Shown: positions 34,453 through 42,699, numbered from the stretch's first letter. The stretch: 64,000 nucleotides of DNA from Pseudonocardia humida (GCF_023898865.1 NZ_JAGSOV010000082.1:1-64000); one strand, 5' to 3'. Numbers and translations: made by a program. Notes: generated by a model from the sequence alone, not told the origin.

Positions 34453-35965
34453 GCCGCCCCCGGCCGACCTCCCCGCGTCCGATCTGCTGCAGGACGTACT
34501 CGCGCACGCCCAGCGGGCCCCGCGCTCCCCCGCGCTGATCGACGCCCGCGGCCGGCGCACCGACTACGCCGCGCTCGCCCACCGCATCCGCGCCACGGCG
34601 GGCGGGCTGCGCGCGCACGGCCTGCGCCCGGGCGACGGCGTGCTGTTCTCGATCCGGCCGGGACCCGACGCCCTGGTGGTCGCCCTGGCCGTGGTCGCGG
34701 CCGGGGGCACGGTCGTGTTCGCCGACCCGGGGGTCGGCGCGGAGCTGTTCACCCGGCGCGCGGAGCTGGCCGGGGCCCGCTGGGCCGCGGCCGAGTCGCT
34801 GCTCTACGCCGCCGCCGGTCTGCGGCCCGCCCGGCGCTGGGCCCGCCGACGGGGGCTGCTGCTGCCCGACTACGCCGCGCTCGGCGTCCGGCACCTGCGC
34901 GCCGGGCCGTGGCTGCCCGGCGTGCCGCGCGGTGCGCTGTCCGCGCGCCGGCTCACCGGTCCCCCGCTCGACCCGGCCCCCGACCCGGACGCCCCGGCGG
35001 TCGTGATCTTCACCTCGGGCACCACCGACCGGCCCCGGGGCGTCGTGCACACGCTGCGCACGCTCTCGGCCGGGCTGGGGCTGCTGCAGCAACGCTGCGC
35101 GCTGGGGCCCGGCGACGTCGTGCACACCGACCAACTGATGCTCGGCCTGCCCGCGCTGGCCGGTGGGGCGTGCTGGTCGCTGCCGGGCACCCCGCTCGAC
35201 CCGGCCCGCTACGCCCGCGGGCTGGTCGAGCGGCGGGCGACGCACGCGTTCCTCGTGCCCGCCGACGCGGCCCGCGTCCTGGACGTCGCCCCGCGCTGGC
35301 CAGGGGTGCGCGGGGTGCTGCTGGGCGCGGCGCCGGTCGTGCCCGCGCTGCTGCGCCGGGTGCGGGCCGCGGCCCCGGGCGCCGACGTGCTGTGCATCTA
35401 CGGGATGACCGAGGCGCCGCCCATCGCGATCGCCACCGCCGAGGAGAAGCTCGCCCACACCGGCCCCGGCGACCTGATGGGCACCCCCGCCGCCGGGGTG
35501 CGCGTGGGCGCCGTCGACGACGAGCTGGTCGTCGAGGGGCCCCAGGTGTGCCCGCGCTACCTGGGCGGGCCGGCCCACGACCGGGTCCGCACCGGCGACC
35601 TCGGCCGCGTCGACGACGCGGGACGGGTGCTGCTGCTCGGTCGGCGCAAGGACATGATCATCCGCGGCGAGCACAACATCTACCCCGGCCTGCACGAGCC
35701 GCGGATCGCCGCGCTGCCCGGTGTGGTCGACGCCCTGCTGGTCGGCCTGCCCGACGCGCGCACCGGCGACGAGGAGGTCGTGCTGGCGGTGGTGCTGGAG
35801 CCCGGCGCGGCCCTCGACGGGGTGCGCGCCGCGCTGGGTGCCGTCGTGCCCGGCTCGGCGTTCCCCGACCGGGTCGTGGCGATCGACGAGGTGCCCCGGG
35901 CCGGGCGCACCCACAAGCCCGACCGGGAGGCGCTCAGGAAGGTGGTGCGGTGCGCCTCGCGGTGA
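34445..35965 (+). CDS. AMP-forming ligase, OleC/beta-lactone synthetase-like
   Basis: A 506-residue ANL enzyme. P-loop FTSGTTDRPRGVVHT near residue 186, IYGMTEAPPIA near 318, TGDLGRVDDAGRVLLLGRRKDM near 385 and EHNIYPGLHEP near 410; the C-terminal catalytic region reads RAGRTHKPDREAL. YG(A/M)TEAxPI and the pre-hinge layout resemble OleC, which turns beta-hydroxy acids into beta-lactones, but a plain acyl-adenylating ligase is possible. GTG start overlaps the P450 stop by 8 bp. About 45 residues of arginine-rich sequence near 110-150 are unusual. Confidence 0.6.
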   Translation: MPEPPPADLPASDLLQDVLAHAQRAPRSPALIDARGRRTDYAALAHRIRATAGGLRAHGLRPGDGVLFSIRPGPDALVVALAVVAAGGTVVFADPGVGAELFTRRAELAGARWAAAESLLYAAAGLRPARRWARRRGLLLPDYAALGVRHLRAGPWLPGVPRGALSARRLTGPPLDPAPDPDAPAVVIFTSGTTDRPRGVVHTLRTLSAGLGLLQQRCALGPGDVVHTDQLMLGLPALAGGACWSLPGTPLDPARYARGLVERRATHAFLVPADAARVLDVAPRWPGVRGVLLGAAPVVPALLRRVRAAAPGADVLCIYGMTEAPPIAIATAEEKLAHTGPGDLMGTPAAGVRVGAVDDELVVEGPQVCPRYLGGPAHDRVRTGDLGRVDDAGRVLLLGRRKDMIIRGEHNIYPGLHEPRIAALPGVVDALLVGLPDARTGDEEVVLAVVLEPGAALDGVRAALGAVVPGSAFPDRVVAIDEVPRAGRTHKPDREALRKVVRCASR

Positions 35966-36858
35966 CCGGCGCGACCGGGTTCGTCGGCGGGGCGGTGTGC
36001 CGGGCCGTGGAGCGGGAAGGCTGGTCGGTGCTGGCGCTGGGCCGCCGGGGCGGCGCGGACGTCCGCTGGGACATCACCGACGGCCCGCTGCCCGACCCGC
36101 CCCGCGTGGACGCCGTGGTGCACTGCGCGGGCAGCGTGTCCGACACCGCCGACCGCCGCGCGCAGTGGCGGGCCAACGTCGAGGGCACCGCGAACGTGCT
36201 GGCGTCCTTCCCGGGCGCGCGGTTCGTGCACGTCAGCACGGCCAGCGTCTACGACCCCCGGCGCCCGACCGTGCTGGCCACCGAGGACCTCGCCCCCGTC
36301 GCGCGCTACCCCGACGCCTACGGCGCGAGCAAGGCCGCCGCGGAGCGCCTGGTCCGCGACCGGCGCCCGGACGCCGTCGTGCTGCGCCCGCACGCCGTCT
36401 ACGGCCCGGGCGACACCACGCTGCTGCCGCGGGTGCTCGGGGCGGTGCGCCGGGGCGCGCTGGTCGCGGTGGGCGACGGGACCCAGCGGGTCAGCCTCAC
36501 CTCGGTGGCCAACCTGGTCCGGGCCTGCCTGCTGGCCGCGCGCGGCGACGCCCGCGGCGTCTTCAACGTCACCGACGACGCACCCGTCCTGCTCGCCGAC
36601 GCGCTGGCCGCGGTGCTGGCCGAGCGCGGGGTCGCGGCCCGGGTCCGGTTCGTCCCGCTGGCGCTGGCGTGGCCGCTGGCCTGCGCGGCCGAGGTCGCGC
36701 ACCGGTGGCGGGGCCCCGCCGACGCCGGCCCGCCGCGGCTGACCCGCTACGCGGTCACCCACCTGGCCCGGGAGCGCACGCTGGACATCACCGCGGCCCG
36801 CACGGTGCTGGGCTACCGGCCGACGCCGACGAGCTTCGCGGGCGCGGCGAGCTGGTGA
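35950..36858 (+). CDS. NAD(P)-dependent reductase, OleD-like (3-beta-HSD/SDR family)
   Basis: A 302-residue extended SDR. The Rossmann motif TGATGFVGGAV is at residues 6-16, the catalytic Tyr-Lys pair in DAYGASKAAAERL near 118, and RPHAVYGPGDTTLLPRVL near 138. The C-terminal RLTRYAVTHLARERTLDI with AARTVLGYRP follows the OleD pattern (LTRYGVALLAxxxTFDI). OleD reduces 2-alkyl-3-ketoacids to beta-hydroxy acids, the substrate of OleC. It begins 16 bp inside the ligase gene and its end overlaps the convergent P450 by 71 bp. Confidence 0.75.
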   Translation: MRLAVTGATGFVGGAVCRAVEREGWSVLALGRRGGADVRWDITDGPLPDPPRVDAVVHCAGSVSDTADRRAQWRANVEGTANVLASFPGARFVHVSTASVYDPRRPTVLATEDLAPVARYPDAYGASKAAAERLVRDRRPDAVVLRPHAVYGPGDTTLLPRVLGAVRRGALVAVGDGTQRVSLTSVANLVRACLLAARGDARGVFNVTDDAPVLLADALAAVLAERGVAARVRFVPLALAWPLACAAEVAHRWRGPADAGPPRLTRYAVTHLARERTLDITAARTVLGYRPTPTSFAGAASW

Positions 36859-38047
36859 CGACGCGCAGGCTCGCGTAGGAGGGGATGAGCACCCCGCGGG
36901 CCGCGCTGCGCCCGACGATCCGCACCGGGCCGGCCGCGAGCAGCCCGGTCACCAGGTGCGCCAGCTCGGCGCGGGCCAGCGCGGCACCCAGGCACAGGTG
37001 CCGCCCGGCGCCGAACCAGAGCTGGCGCGACTCGGGCGCGTAGGGCCGGTCCAGGTCGAACCCGCCCGCCCGGTTGTTCGCCGCGTAGGTCAGCACCAGG
37101 ACGCGCTCGCCCGCGCGCATCCTGGCCGGGCCGACGGCGACGTCGCGGCTCACGCCGCGCCCGATGACCGGCGCCGGCGTGGTCACCCGCAGCCCCTCGC
37201 GCACCGCCGCGGGCAGCAGCTCCGGGTCGGCGACCAGCCGGTGCTGCTGGCCGGTGTCGTGCAGCAGGGCGAGCGTGCGGGTCATCGCGGTGGCGGCGGT
37301 CTCGGTGCCGGCCACCAGCAGCAGCGCCGAGAGCCCGGACGCCTCCTGCTCGCTCAGGCCCAGCTCGCGGCAGCGTCCGAGCAGCGTCCCGGCCGGGGCC
37401 TGCGCGAACGCCCGGGGCACGTTGCGGGTGAGCTCGCCGATGATCGCCTTCGCCTCGGCGACCACGTCCGGGGGCAGCGCGGTCGAGGCGGCACTGCCCA
37501 GCGCCAGCCGGGCCAGCCGCTCCCCCGTGGCGAACAGCTCGCGGAAGGCCCGGTCACCGCCGTCGGGCGGGTCGAGCCCGAGCAGCTCGGCCGTCATCCG
37601 CCCCACCAGCAGCCGGGACAGGTCGGCCACGTCGACCTCGCCGCCGGCGCGCAGCCGGTCGACCGCGGGTTCCAGCGCGGGCGCGAACACCCGCGCGACC
37701 AGCGGGCGGGCCGTCGCGTCGGTGAACAGGTCGCGCGCCCGCCGGCGCAGGTCGGCGTGCCCGGGGCCGTCGAAGATGCGGTGGACGTAGTCGCCGAGCA
37801 CCTGCGCCCACAGGTGCCCGACGCCGCCCTCGCCGAGCAGCGTGAAGTGCCCCGGGTCGTTCAGCACCGCCCGGGCCAGCACCGGGTCGGTGACCACCCA
37901 GCCCAGCCGGGGCACCCGCCGCACCGGCCCGGCCAGCGGCGCGGCGCGCAGCAGCGCGAACAGGGCGGGACGGCTGGCCCACAGCACCGCCGCCTCGTGC
38001 CGGGCGGCCAGCCGGGCGGGGTCGCGGTCGATGATCGGGAGTCGCAC
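36788..38047 (-). CDS. Cytochrome P450, paralogue of the operon P450
   Basis: A P450 of about 419 residues. I-helix LLVAGTETAATAMTR near 248, ExxR in VREGLRVTTPAPVIGRG near 287, heme loop FGAGRHLCLGAALARAEL near 355. It shares the ARGVLIPSY end with the other P450. I start at GTG 38047 (VRLPIIDRDPARL); no ribosome site lies at normal distance, and the IS boundary is only 12 bp upstream, so the native leader appears to have been separated from the gene. The 3' end overlaps the OleD-like gene. Expression may be impaired. Confidence 0.8.
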   Translation of the reverse strand: MRLPIIDRDPARLAARHEAAVLWASRPALFALLRAAPLAGPVRRVPRLGWVVTDPVLARAVLNDPGHFTLLGEGGVGHLWAQVLGDYVHRIFDGPGHADLRRRARDLFTDATARPLVARVFAPALEPAVDRLRAGGEVDVADLSRLLVGRMTAELLGLDPPDGGDRAFRELFATGERLARLALGSAASTALPPDVVAEAKAIIGELTRNVPRAFAQAPAGTLLGRCRELGLSEQEASGLSALLLVAGTETAATAMTRTLALLHDTGQQHRLVADPELLPAAVREGLRVTTPAPVIGRGVSRDVAVGPARMRAGERVLVLTYAANNRAGGFDLDRPYAPESRQLWFGAGRHLCLGAALARAELAHLVTGLLAAGPVRIVGRSAARGVLIPSYASLRVVTSSPRPRSSSASAGSPAPCGPR

Positions 38048-38059
38048 GATCCCGATTAT

Positions 38060-38200
38060 TTGACTTCCTCCCGGCCGTGAACGGCCGGGATTCCTCGAGG
38101 ACGGCTCATGCGAGCGCCCCGAGACGGGTTCCTGCTTCGTCGCCGATTGCCAAGACGAGTCCCGGTCTGACACCAGCTCCACAGGCGTTGATGTCCGCCA
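38060..38200 (-). ncRNA. Predicted TnpB guide RNA (omega RNA) region
   Basis: In IS200/IS605 elements the 3' part of tnpB and the right end are transcribed as a guide RNA whose spacer is the flanking host DNA. Here the scaffold would cover the last tnpB codons and the right-end hairpin, and the guide would begin ATAATCGGGATCGTGCGACT, the 5' end of the P450 gene. The 5' boundary is not determinable by eye; family knowledge and position are the only support. Confidence 0.5.
38070..38089. repeat. IS right-end hairpin
   Basis: CCCGGCCG-TGAA-CGGCCGGG, an 8-bp stem with a 4-nt loop, is followed on the minus strand by GGAAGTCAA. This is the expected TnpA recognition hairpin near the cleavage site downstream of tnpB. 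Confidence 0.8.
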
Positions 38201-39320
38201 GCCCGGCGGCCATTCGGCGTCCTTCGGCGAGCACGTTGCGTGCTGCGTTGAGGTCGCGGTCGTGCTCGGTGCCGCACGCGGTGCACGTCCATGCGCGCAC
38301 CTGCAGCGGCTTGGGTCCGTCGCGGTGCCCACACGTCGAGCACAGCTGCGACGACGGGAACCTGCGGTCGACCTTGACGACGGTCCGGCCGTGATGGGCG
38401 GCCTTCTCCTCGATCAGCCGTACCAGCGTGAACCAGCCCGCGTCGTGGATCGACCGGGCCGGCTTCGTCCGCGCCAGACCGGCGACGGACAGGTCCTCCA
38501 GGTGGACCGCTTGGTTGTCGCGGACCAGCCGCAGGGCCAGCTTGTGATGCGCGTCGAGCCGGGTCTCCCGCACCTTGCGGTGCAGCACGGCGACCCGACG
38601 GACGGCCTTGCGGCGGTTCGCGCTACCGCGCTGCTTGCGGGCGAGGGCCCGCTGCCCGCGGGCGAGACGGCGCTGCGCCTTGCGCAGGTGGCGGGGGTTG
38701 GCGATGACCTCCCCGTCGGAGGTGACGGCGAGCCGGTCGAGACCCAGGTCGACGCCCACCTCGGTGGTGATCGGCGGGAGCGGCGCGGGGTCGCGCTCGA
38801 CGACGAACGACACGTAGTACCGGCCGTCGGCCTCCCGGATCGCCGTGCACGACGACGGCACCGACGGCAGCGGACGCGACCACTCGACGCGCAGGTCCCC
38901 GACCTTCGCCACGTACACCCGCCCGTTGTCGCGCAGGGCGAAGCCGTTGCGGGTGAGCCGGATCGACTGCCGGTTGTCCTTCCGCGACCGGAACCGCGGC
39001 GCACCCAGCCGTCGGCCGCGGCGCTTGCCGGACAGCGAGTCGAACCGGTTCCGGTACGCACGCCGAGCGTCCTGGCACGCCTGCACCAGCGCGACCGAGG
39101 CAACCTCGCCCAGCCACTCCCGTTCCGGGGTTTGCTTCGCCAGAGTGACCACCCGGCGCTGCACCTCGGTGTCGGACAGCTTCTCCCCGGCCGTGTGCGC
39201 GTCCTGCCGCACCCGCAGGAAGTCGTTGTAGACCACTCGCGCGCACCCGAACGTCCGCGCCAGCATCTCGACCTGCCCCGGAGTGGGGTAGGCGCGGTAC
39301 CGGTACCGGACGGTGGGCAC
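38106..39320 (-). CDS. tnpB: TnpB, RNA-guided nuclease of IS605 family
   Basis: A 404-residue protein with the normal TnpB order: N-terminal wedge and helical domain (YPTPGQVEMLARTFGCARVV), RuvC-I Asp in VGVDLGLDR near 190, RuvC-II Glu in HLEDLSVAG near 275, a zinc finger CSTC...CTAC near 325-348, and RuvC-III Asp in HDRDLNAARN near 355. All catalytic residues are present, so it looks active. It starts at GTG only 22 bp from tnpA on the other strand. It is open upstream into the antisense of tnpA and beyond. Confidence 0.92.
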   Translation of the reverse strand: MPTVRYRYRAYPTPGQVEMLARTFGCARVVYNDFLRVRQDAHTAGEKLSDTEVQRRVVTLAKQTPEREWLGEVASVALVQACQDARRAYRNRFDSLSGKRRGRRLGAPRFRSRKDNRQSIRLTRNGFALRDNGRVYVAKVGDLRVEWSRPLPSVPSSCTAIREADGRYYVSFVVERDPAPLPPITTEVGVDLGLDRLAVTSDGEVIANPRHLRKAQRRLARGQRALARKQRGSANRRKAVRRVAVLHRKVRETRLDAHHKLALRLVRDNQAVHLEDLSVAGLARTKPARSIHDAGWFTLVRLIEEKAAHHGRTVVKVDRRFPSSQLCSTCGHRDGPKPLQVRAWTCTACGTEHDRDLNAARNVLAEGRRMAAGLADINACGAGVRPGLVLAIGDEAGTRLGALA

Positions 39321-39342
39321 GCGATCATCATTCCATTGGTCT

Positions 39343-39747
39343 ATGACTGACGAATCAGCGGTTCGCCGTGGTCGCTCGTGCGTATTCGCCCTACATGCGC
39401 ACTTGGTCTTCGTGACGAAGTACCGACGCGGGGTGTTCACCGACGAGCACCTGACAGCCATGCAGCCCGTCCTCGCCGACGTGTGCGCCGACTTCGGCGC
39501 CGCACTGGTCGAGTTCAACGGGGAGGACGACCACGTGCACCTGCTCGTCGAGTACCCGCCGACCGTGCAGCTGTCCAAGCTGGTGAACAGCCTCAAGGGC
39601 GTCTCATCCCGCAGGCTGCGGCAGCAGTTCCGGATACGCGCCCACCGAGACCACCTGTGGTCCCCGTCGTACTTCGCCGCTGCCTGCGGCAGGGCCCCAC
39701 TCGCGATCATCCGCCAGTACGTCGAGCAACAACGGCGGCCCACCTGA
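39343..39747 (+). CDS. tnpA: IS200/IS605 Y1 transposase TnpA
   Basis: A 134-residue HUH single-strand transposase. It shows HAHLVFVTKYRRGVF near residue 16, the HUH pair in DDHVHLLVEYPP near 64, and the catalytic tyrosine in IIRQYVEQQ near 126. Length and motifs are complete. The gene reads away from tnpB, toward the left-end hairpin. Confidence 0.92.
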   Translation: MTDESAVRRGRSCVFALHAHLVFVTKYRRGVFTDEHLTAMQPVLADVCADFGAALVEFNGEDDHVHLLVEYPPTVQLSKLVNSLKGVSSRRLRQQFRIRAHRDHLWSPSYFAAACGRAPLAIIRQYVEQQRRPT

Positions 39748-39777
39748 GCGGTCCAGTCGCTTCTACTGCCTACGCAG

Positions 39778-39825
39778 GGATCGGCTATCCCGGCCGTGAA
39801 CGGCCGGGATTGCGCCGATAGATCC
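39778..39825. repeat. IS left-end hairpin with extended stem
   Basis: The same 20-bp hairpin (39789-39808) is embedded in a longer imperfect stem: ATCGGC at 39780-39785 pairs with GCCGAT at 39814-39819. This is the tnpA-side end of the element. Confidence 0.75.
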
Positions 39826-40370
39826 TTGGTCAGCGCGGACCGCTCCTGCCCGCCGTGGAAATGCGCAGGCGCCACCGCCATCTCGAACCGGCTGCACCGC
39901 CACACCTCCCCGGCGTGGCGCACCTCGACGTCGTCGACGTGGCGGAACCCGGCGCGCTCGTAATAGCCGCGCAGCGGACGGTTCTCCGCCCAGCAGTCCA
40001 ACCGCACCGCGGCCAGGCCGTCGGCGGCCGCGGTGCGCACCGCCCAGCGCAGCATCGCCCCGCCGCTGCCCCGCGCCGCCGGCTCGCGCCGGCCGGCCAG
40101 GGAGTGCACGTACAGCGCGGGCAGCGGGTCGACGCCCCACACGTCGGGGTCCTCGCGGACGACCCGCATCGTGGCCAGGACCCGCCCACCGCGGCCGCCG
40201 ACCCACACCGACCCCTTCGCGCAGCCGCGCTCGACCGGTTCCCGCGGGTAGGGGTGCGGCCACTGGTGGATGCCCCGCCCGACCAGCCAGCCGGCCGCCC
40301 CGTCCAGGATCTCCCACACCGGCGTGACGTCGTCCGGGGTGGCCCTGCGCACGTCGAGCTGCTCGGTCAT
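39826..40370 (-). CDS. GNAT acetyltransferase, stop codon removed by IS insertion
   Basis: About 180 residues of a GNAT acetyltransferase: DVRRATPDDVTPVWEILDGA at the start, acetyl-CoA loop RREPAARGSGGAMLRWAV near 93-110, and DCWAENRPLRGYYERAGFRHVDD near 124. The catalytic domain is complete, but there is no stop before the IS. The frame stays open through the antisense of tnpA and joins tnpB in frame (one 754-codon reading frame ending at 38106). The native 3' end was probably adjacent to the second P450. Confidence 0.7.
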
Positions 40371-40412
40371 CCGGACCCACCCTGCCCGACCGGGGCCGGA
40401 TCCGGAACCGGG

Positions 40413-41540
40413 TCAGCCGCCCGTCCCCAGCGCCGCCGTCGCCAGCCGGTGCACCTGTTCGAAGGCGGTCATCTCGACCGGGTTGAGGTGGTTCTTGGTC
40501 ACCGCGACCGCGATGCCGGTGGCCGTGTCGGCGTAGGCCGCGCTACCACCGATGCCGGGCATGCCGAAGACGGTCGGCGCGGCGGGCGCCTGGCCCAGGG
40601 TGCCCACCGACCAGCCCAGGCCGTAGGTCGCCGGAGCGCCGGTGACCCGGTCGGTGCGGGCCCCGGGGCCGGTGGGGGCCACGGTGGTGATCTCGGCCAG
40701 CCGCGCCGGGGAGACCAGCCGCACGCCGTCGACCTCGTCCCGCAGCGCCGCGTACATCCGGGCCAGTGCCCGCGCGGACGCCGTGCCCATGCCCGGGACG
40801 TCGTGGCGGAGCAGGTCGGGCCGGTTCGCCAGGGCGGCGTCGGGCACCAGCTCCCGCCCGCCGAAGCGGAACAGCGGCAGGTCGGCGGGCAGCGCGGCGA
40901 AGACCGCCGCGCCCCCCGGGTCGTCGACGAAGCGGGCCAGCCGGGCGTGCGCGGCCTCCGGGACGCCGAGGAACAGCTCGTCGGCAACACCCAGCGGGGC
41001 GGCCACCTCCTCGGCCAGGACCTGCGAGATCGGCTTGCCGGTCGCCCGCCGCACGACCTCGCCGAGCAGGAAGCCGAAGGTGACGGCGTGGTAGCCGGTG
41101 CCCTCGCCGGGCGCCCACACCGGCGCGGTGTCGGCCAGGACCGCGCACACGGCGTCCCAGTCGGTGAGGTCCTCGCGGGTCGTGCCGGGCGGCAGCGACG
41201 GCACGCCTGCGGAATGGGTGAGCAGGTGGCGCACGGTGGTCGCCTGCTTGCCGCGCGCGCCGTACTCCGGCCACAGCTCGACGACCGGCGTGTCGTAGCC
41301 GAAGGCCCCGCGCTCCACCAGGACGTGCACGACCGTGGCGGTGATCGCCTTGGCCGCGGAGGCCACGAAGAAGAGCGTGTCGGGGGTGACCGGGTGGTCG
41401 GCGCCGGGCACCGCGGTCCCGGCGACGGCGTCGACGACGAGCTCGCCGCGCCGGTACACCGCGGCCTGCAGGCCGTCCTCGGCGTCGGTGGCGACCAGGC
41501 CGTCGAGGAGGTCCTGCACCTGCTGCTGGAGATCGGACAT
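40413..41540 (-). CDS. Serine hydrolase, beta-lactamase class C/esterase type
   Basis: A 375-residue penicillin-binding-protein-fold hydrolase. The SxxK motif is SAAK near residue 61 (FFVASAAKAITATVV), the Tyr motif is GYHAVTFGFLLGEV near 148, and a late GMPGIGGSAAY corresponds to the third box. There is no signal peptide, so a cytosolic esterase or amidase (EstB-like) is more likely than a secreted beta-lactamase. GGAGGGCACGAC before the ATG is a strong ribosome site. Confidence 0.8.
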   Translation of the reverse strand: MSDLQQQVQDLLDGLVATDAEDGLQAAVYRRGELVVDAVAGTAVPGADHPVTPDTLFFVASAAKAITATVVHVLVERGAFGYDTPVVELWPEYGARGKQATTVRHLLTHSAGVPSLPPGTTREDLTDWDAVCAVLADTAPVWAPGEGTGYHAVTFGFLLGEVVRRATGKPISQVLAEEVAAPLGVADELFLGVPEAAHARLARFVDDPGGAAVFAALPADLPLFRFGGRELVPDAALANRPDLLRHDVPGMGTASARALARMYAALRDEVDGVRLVSPARLAEITTVAPTGPGARTDRVTGAPATYGLGWSVGTLGQAPAAPTVFGMPGIGGSAAYADTATGIAVAVTKNHLNPVEMTAFEQVHRLATAALGTGG

Positions 41541-41661
41541 GTCGTGCCCTCCGGGGTCGGGGCGCCCCGCCGGGCGCCGTCACCGCCTGGTCGGAGCCGA
41601 CCGCCGCTCCTCGACATCGCCCCGGCCAGTAGTCCGGTGCGAGCGTCCGGCGGACCGGCCC

Positions 41662-42699
41662 TCAGCCGCCCCCGCCCAGCTCCCGGCCGATCTCGGCGAA
41701 CGCCGCGGCCAGCCGCGGCTCGGCGCCGGCGGCCGCGCCCCCGCCCAGCAGCACCCCGGCCACGCCCTCGACGTCGAGGAGCTCCCGGGCGTGGGACACG
41801 GCGACCCGGACGCCGGCCGCGTACGGGTCGGCGGCGGTCAGCACCTCCTCGACGAAGCCGGCGGGCAGGGCCGCGCCGGCGAAGGAGGCCAGCAGCTCGG
41901 CCCCCGGCCGGTCGACGACCACCGGGACGCCCGGGACCAGCGGCAGGTCCGCGCCCGCGGCGCGCACGGCCGCGGCGAACGCGGCCACGTCGGCGGCCTC
42001 CCCGCAGTACTGCAGCATCGCCAGCCGGGCGCCCGCGCGGGCCTTCTCGGCCAACCGCGCCGCGCGGTGCGCGACCGGGGGCGCGTTCGGCGACTCGGCC
42101 ACCGAGACCAGCAACCCGACCGCCCCGGCCAGCGGGACGAGCTCGGTGCCCTCCAGGTCGAACACGGGCGTCGCGTCGGGGCGCAGCCCGCTGAGGGTGT
42201 GGTCGCCGGTGACGCAGTGCACCGCGGCCACGCCGGCGTGCGCGAGCGCGGCGATCTCGGCCTCCAGGGCCACCCGGTTGCGGTCGCGGCAGTTCAGCCC
42301 GGCCCACACCCGCAGGCCCTCGGCCTGGATCAGCAGCGCCCGGTAGGCCGGCGGGAACTGCACGCGGGAGGTCGCCGCGTCGCCGGCCAGCACCGCGTCG
42401 ACCGCGCCGCGCAGGATCTGCCCGCACTCCACGATCGAGGCCGCCGACAGCGGTGCGGCGGGCATCCCGGCGAGCACCAGCGGGCGCCGCGCGGCGATCG
42501 CGAGCAGTTCCCGCCCCGCGGGGGCGACCCCACCGGAGCCGGGCGGGCCGCGCCACGGCACGACCGGGTCGTCGACGAACACGCAGCGAGCGGTGCCGAT
42601 CTCGCAGCCGCCGTCGGCCCCGACGCCGCCGCACGGCCCGTAGGTCATGTGCTTGGGGCAGGCCGCGGTGTCGGACGCGGCGCCCGCCGCGGCACTCAC
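41662..42699 (-). CDS. Methylenetetrahydrofolate reductase-like protein with N-terminal Cys domain
   Basis: A 345-residue protein. Residues 14-42 hold the cysteine domain usually found as the MTHFR C-terminal domain (CPKHMTYGPCGG, then CEIGTARC), and the rest is a MetF-like TIM barrel: GLNCRDRNRVALEAEIAAL near 138, VHCVTGDHTLSG near 162. MetF-type enzymes interconvert 5,10-methylene- and 5-methyl-THF. Last gene of the operon; GTG overlaps the upstream amidohydrolase stop. It could handle a one-carbon unit released from the catabolic substrate. Confidence 0.75.
   Translation of the reverse strand: MSAAAGAASDTAACPKHMTYGPCGGVGADGGCEIGTARCVFVDDPVVPWRGPPGSGGVAPAGRELLAIAARRPLVLAGMPAAPLSAASIVECGQILRGAVDAVLAGDAATSRVQFPPAYRALLIQAEGLRVWAGLNCRDRNRVALEAEIAALAHAGVAAVHCVTGDHTLSGLRPDATPVFDLEGTELVPLAGAVGLLVSVAESPNAPPVAHRAARLAEKARAGARLAMLQYCGEAADVAAFAAAVRAAGADLPLVPGVPVVVDRPGAELLASFAGAALPAGFVEEVLTAADPYAAGVRVAVSHARELLDVEGVAGVLLGGGAAAGAEPRLAAAFAEIGRELGGGG

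Larger units (their letters stand above)
38060..39825. mobile_element. IS200/IS605-family element with divergent tnpA and tnpB
   Basis: About 1.77 kb bounded by the identical 20-bp hairpin CCCGGCCGTGAACGGCCGGG (38070-38089 and 39789-39808). It carries a Y1 HUH transposase and a TnpB in divergent arrangement, as in IS608. On the minus strand the tnpB-side end reads GGAAGTCAA, matching the TCAA right end of IS608, so I place that boundary at 38060. The left end is less exact; an extended stem reaches 39825. These elements move as single strands and make no target duplication. Confidence 0.85.

Noticed and set aside
34445..35965. NRPS-like adenylation domain
   Set aside because: No carrier-protein or condensation domain is attached or nearby, and the neighbours fit lipid chemistry.
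40413..41540. Beta-lactam resistance enzyme
   Set aside because: The protein lacks a signal peptide and fits the cytosolic esterase branch of class C-like hydrolases.
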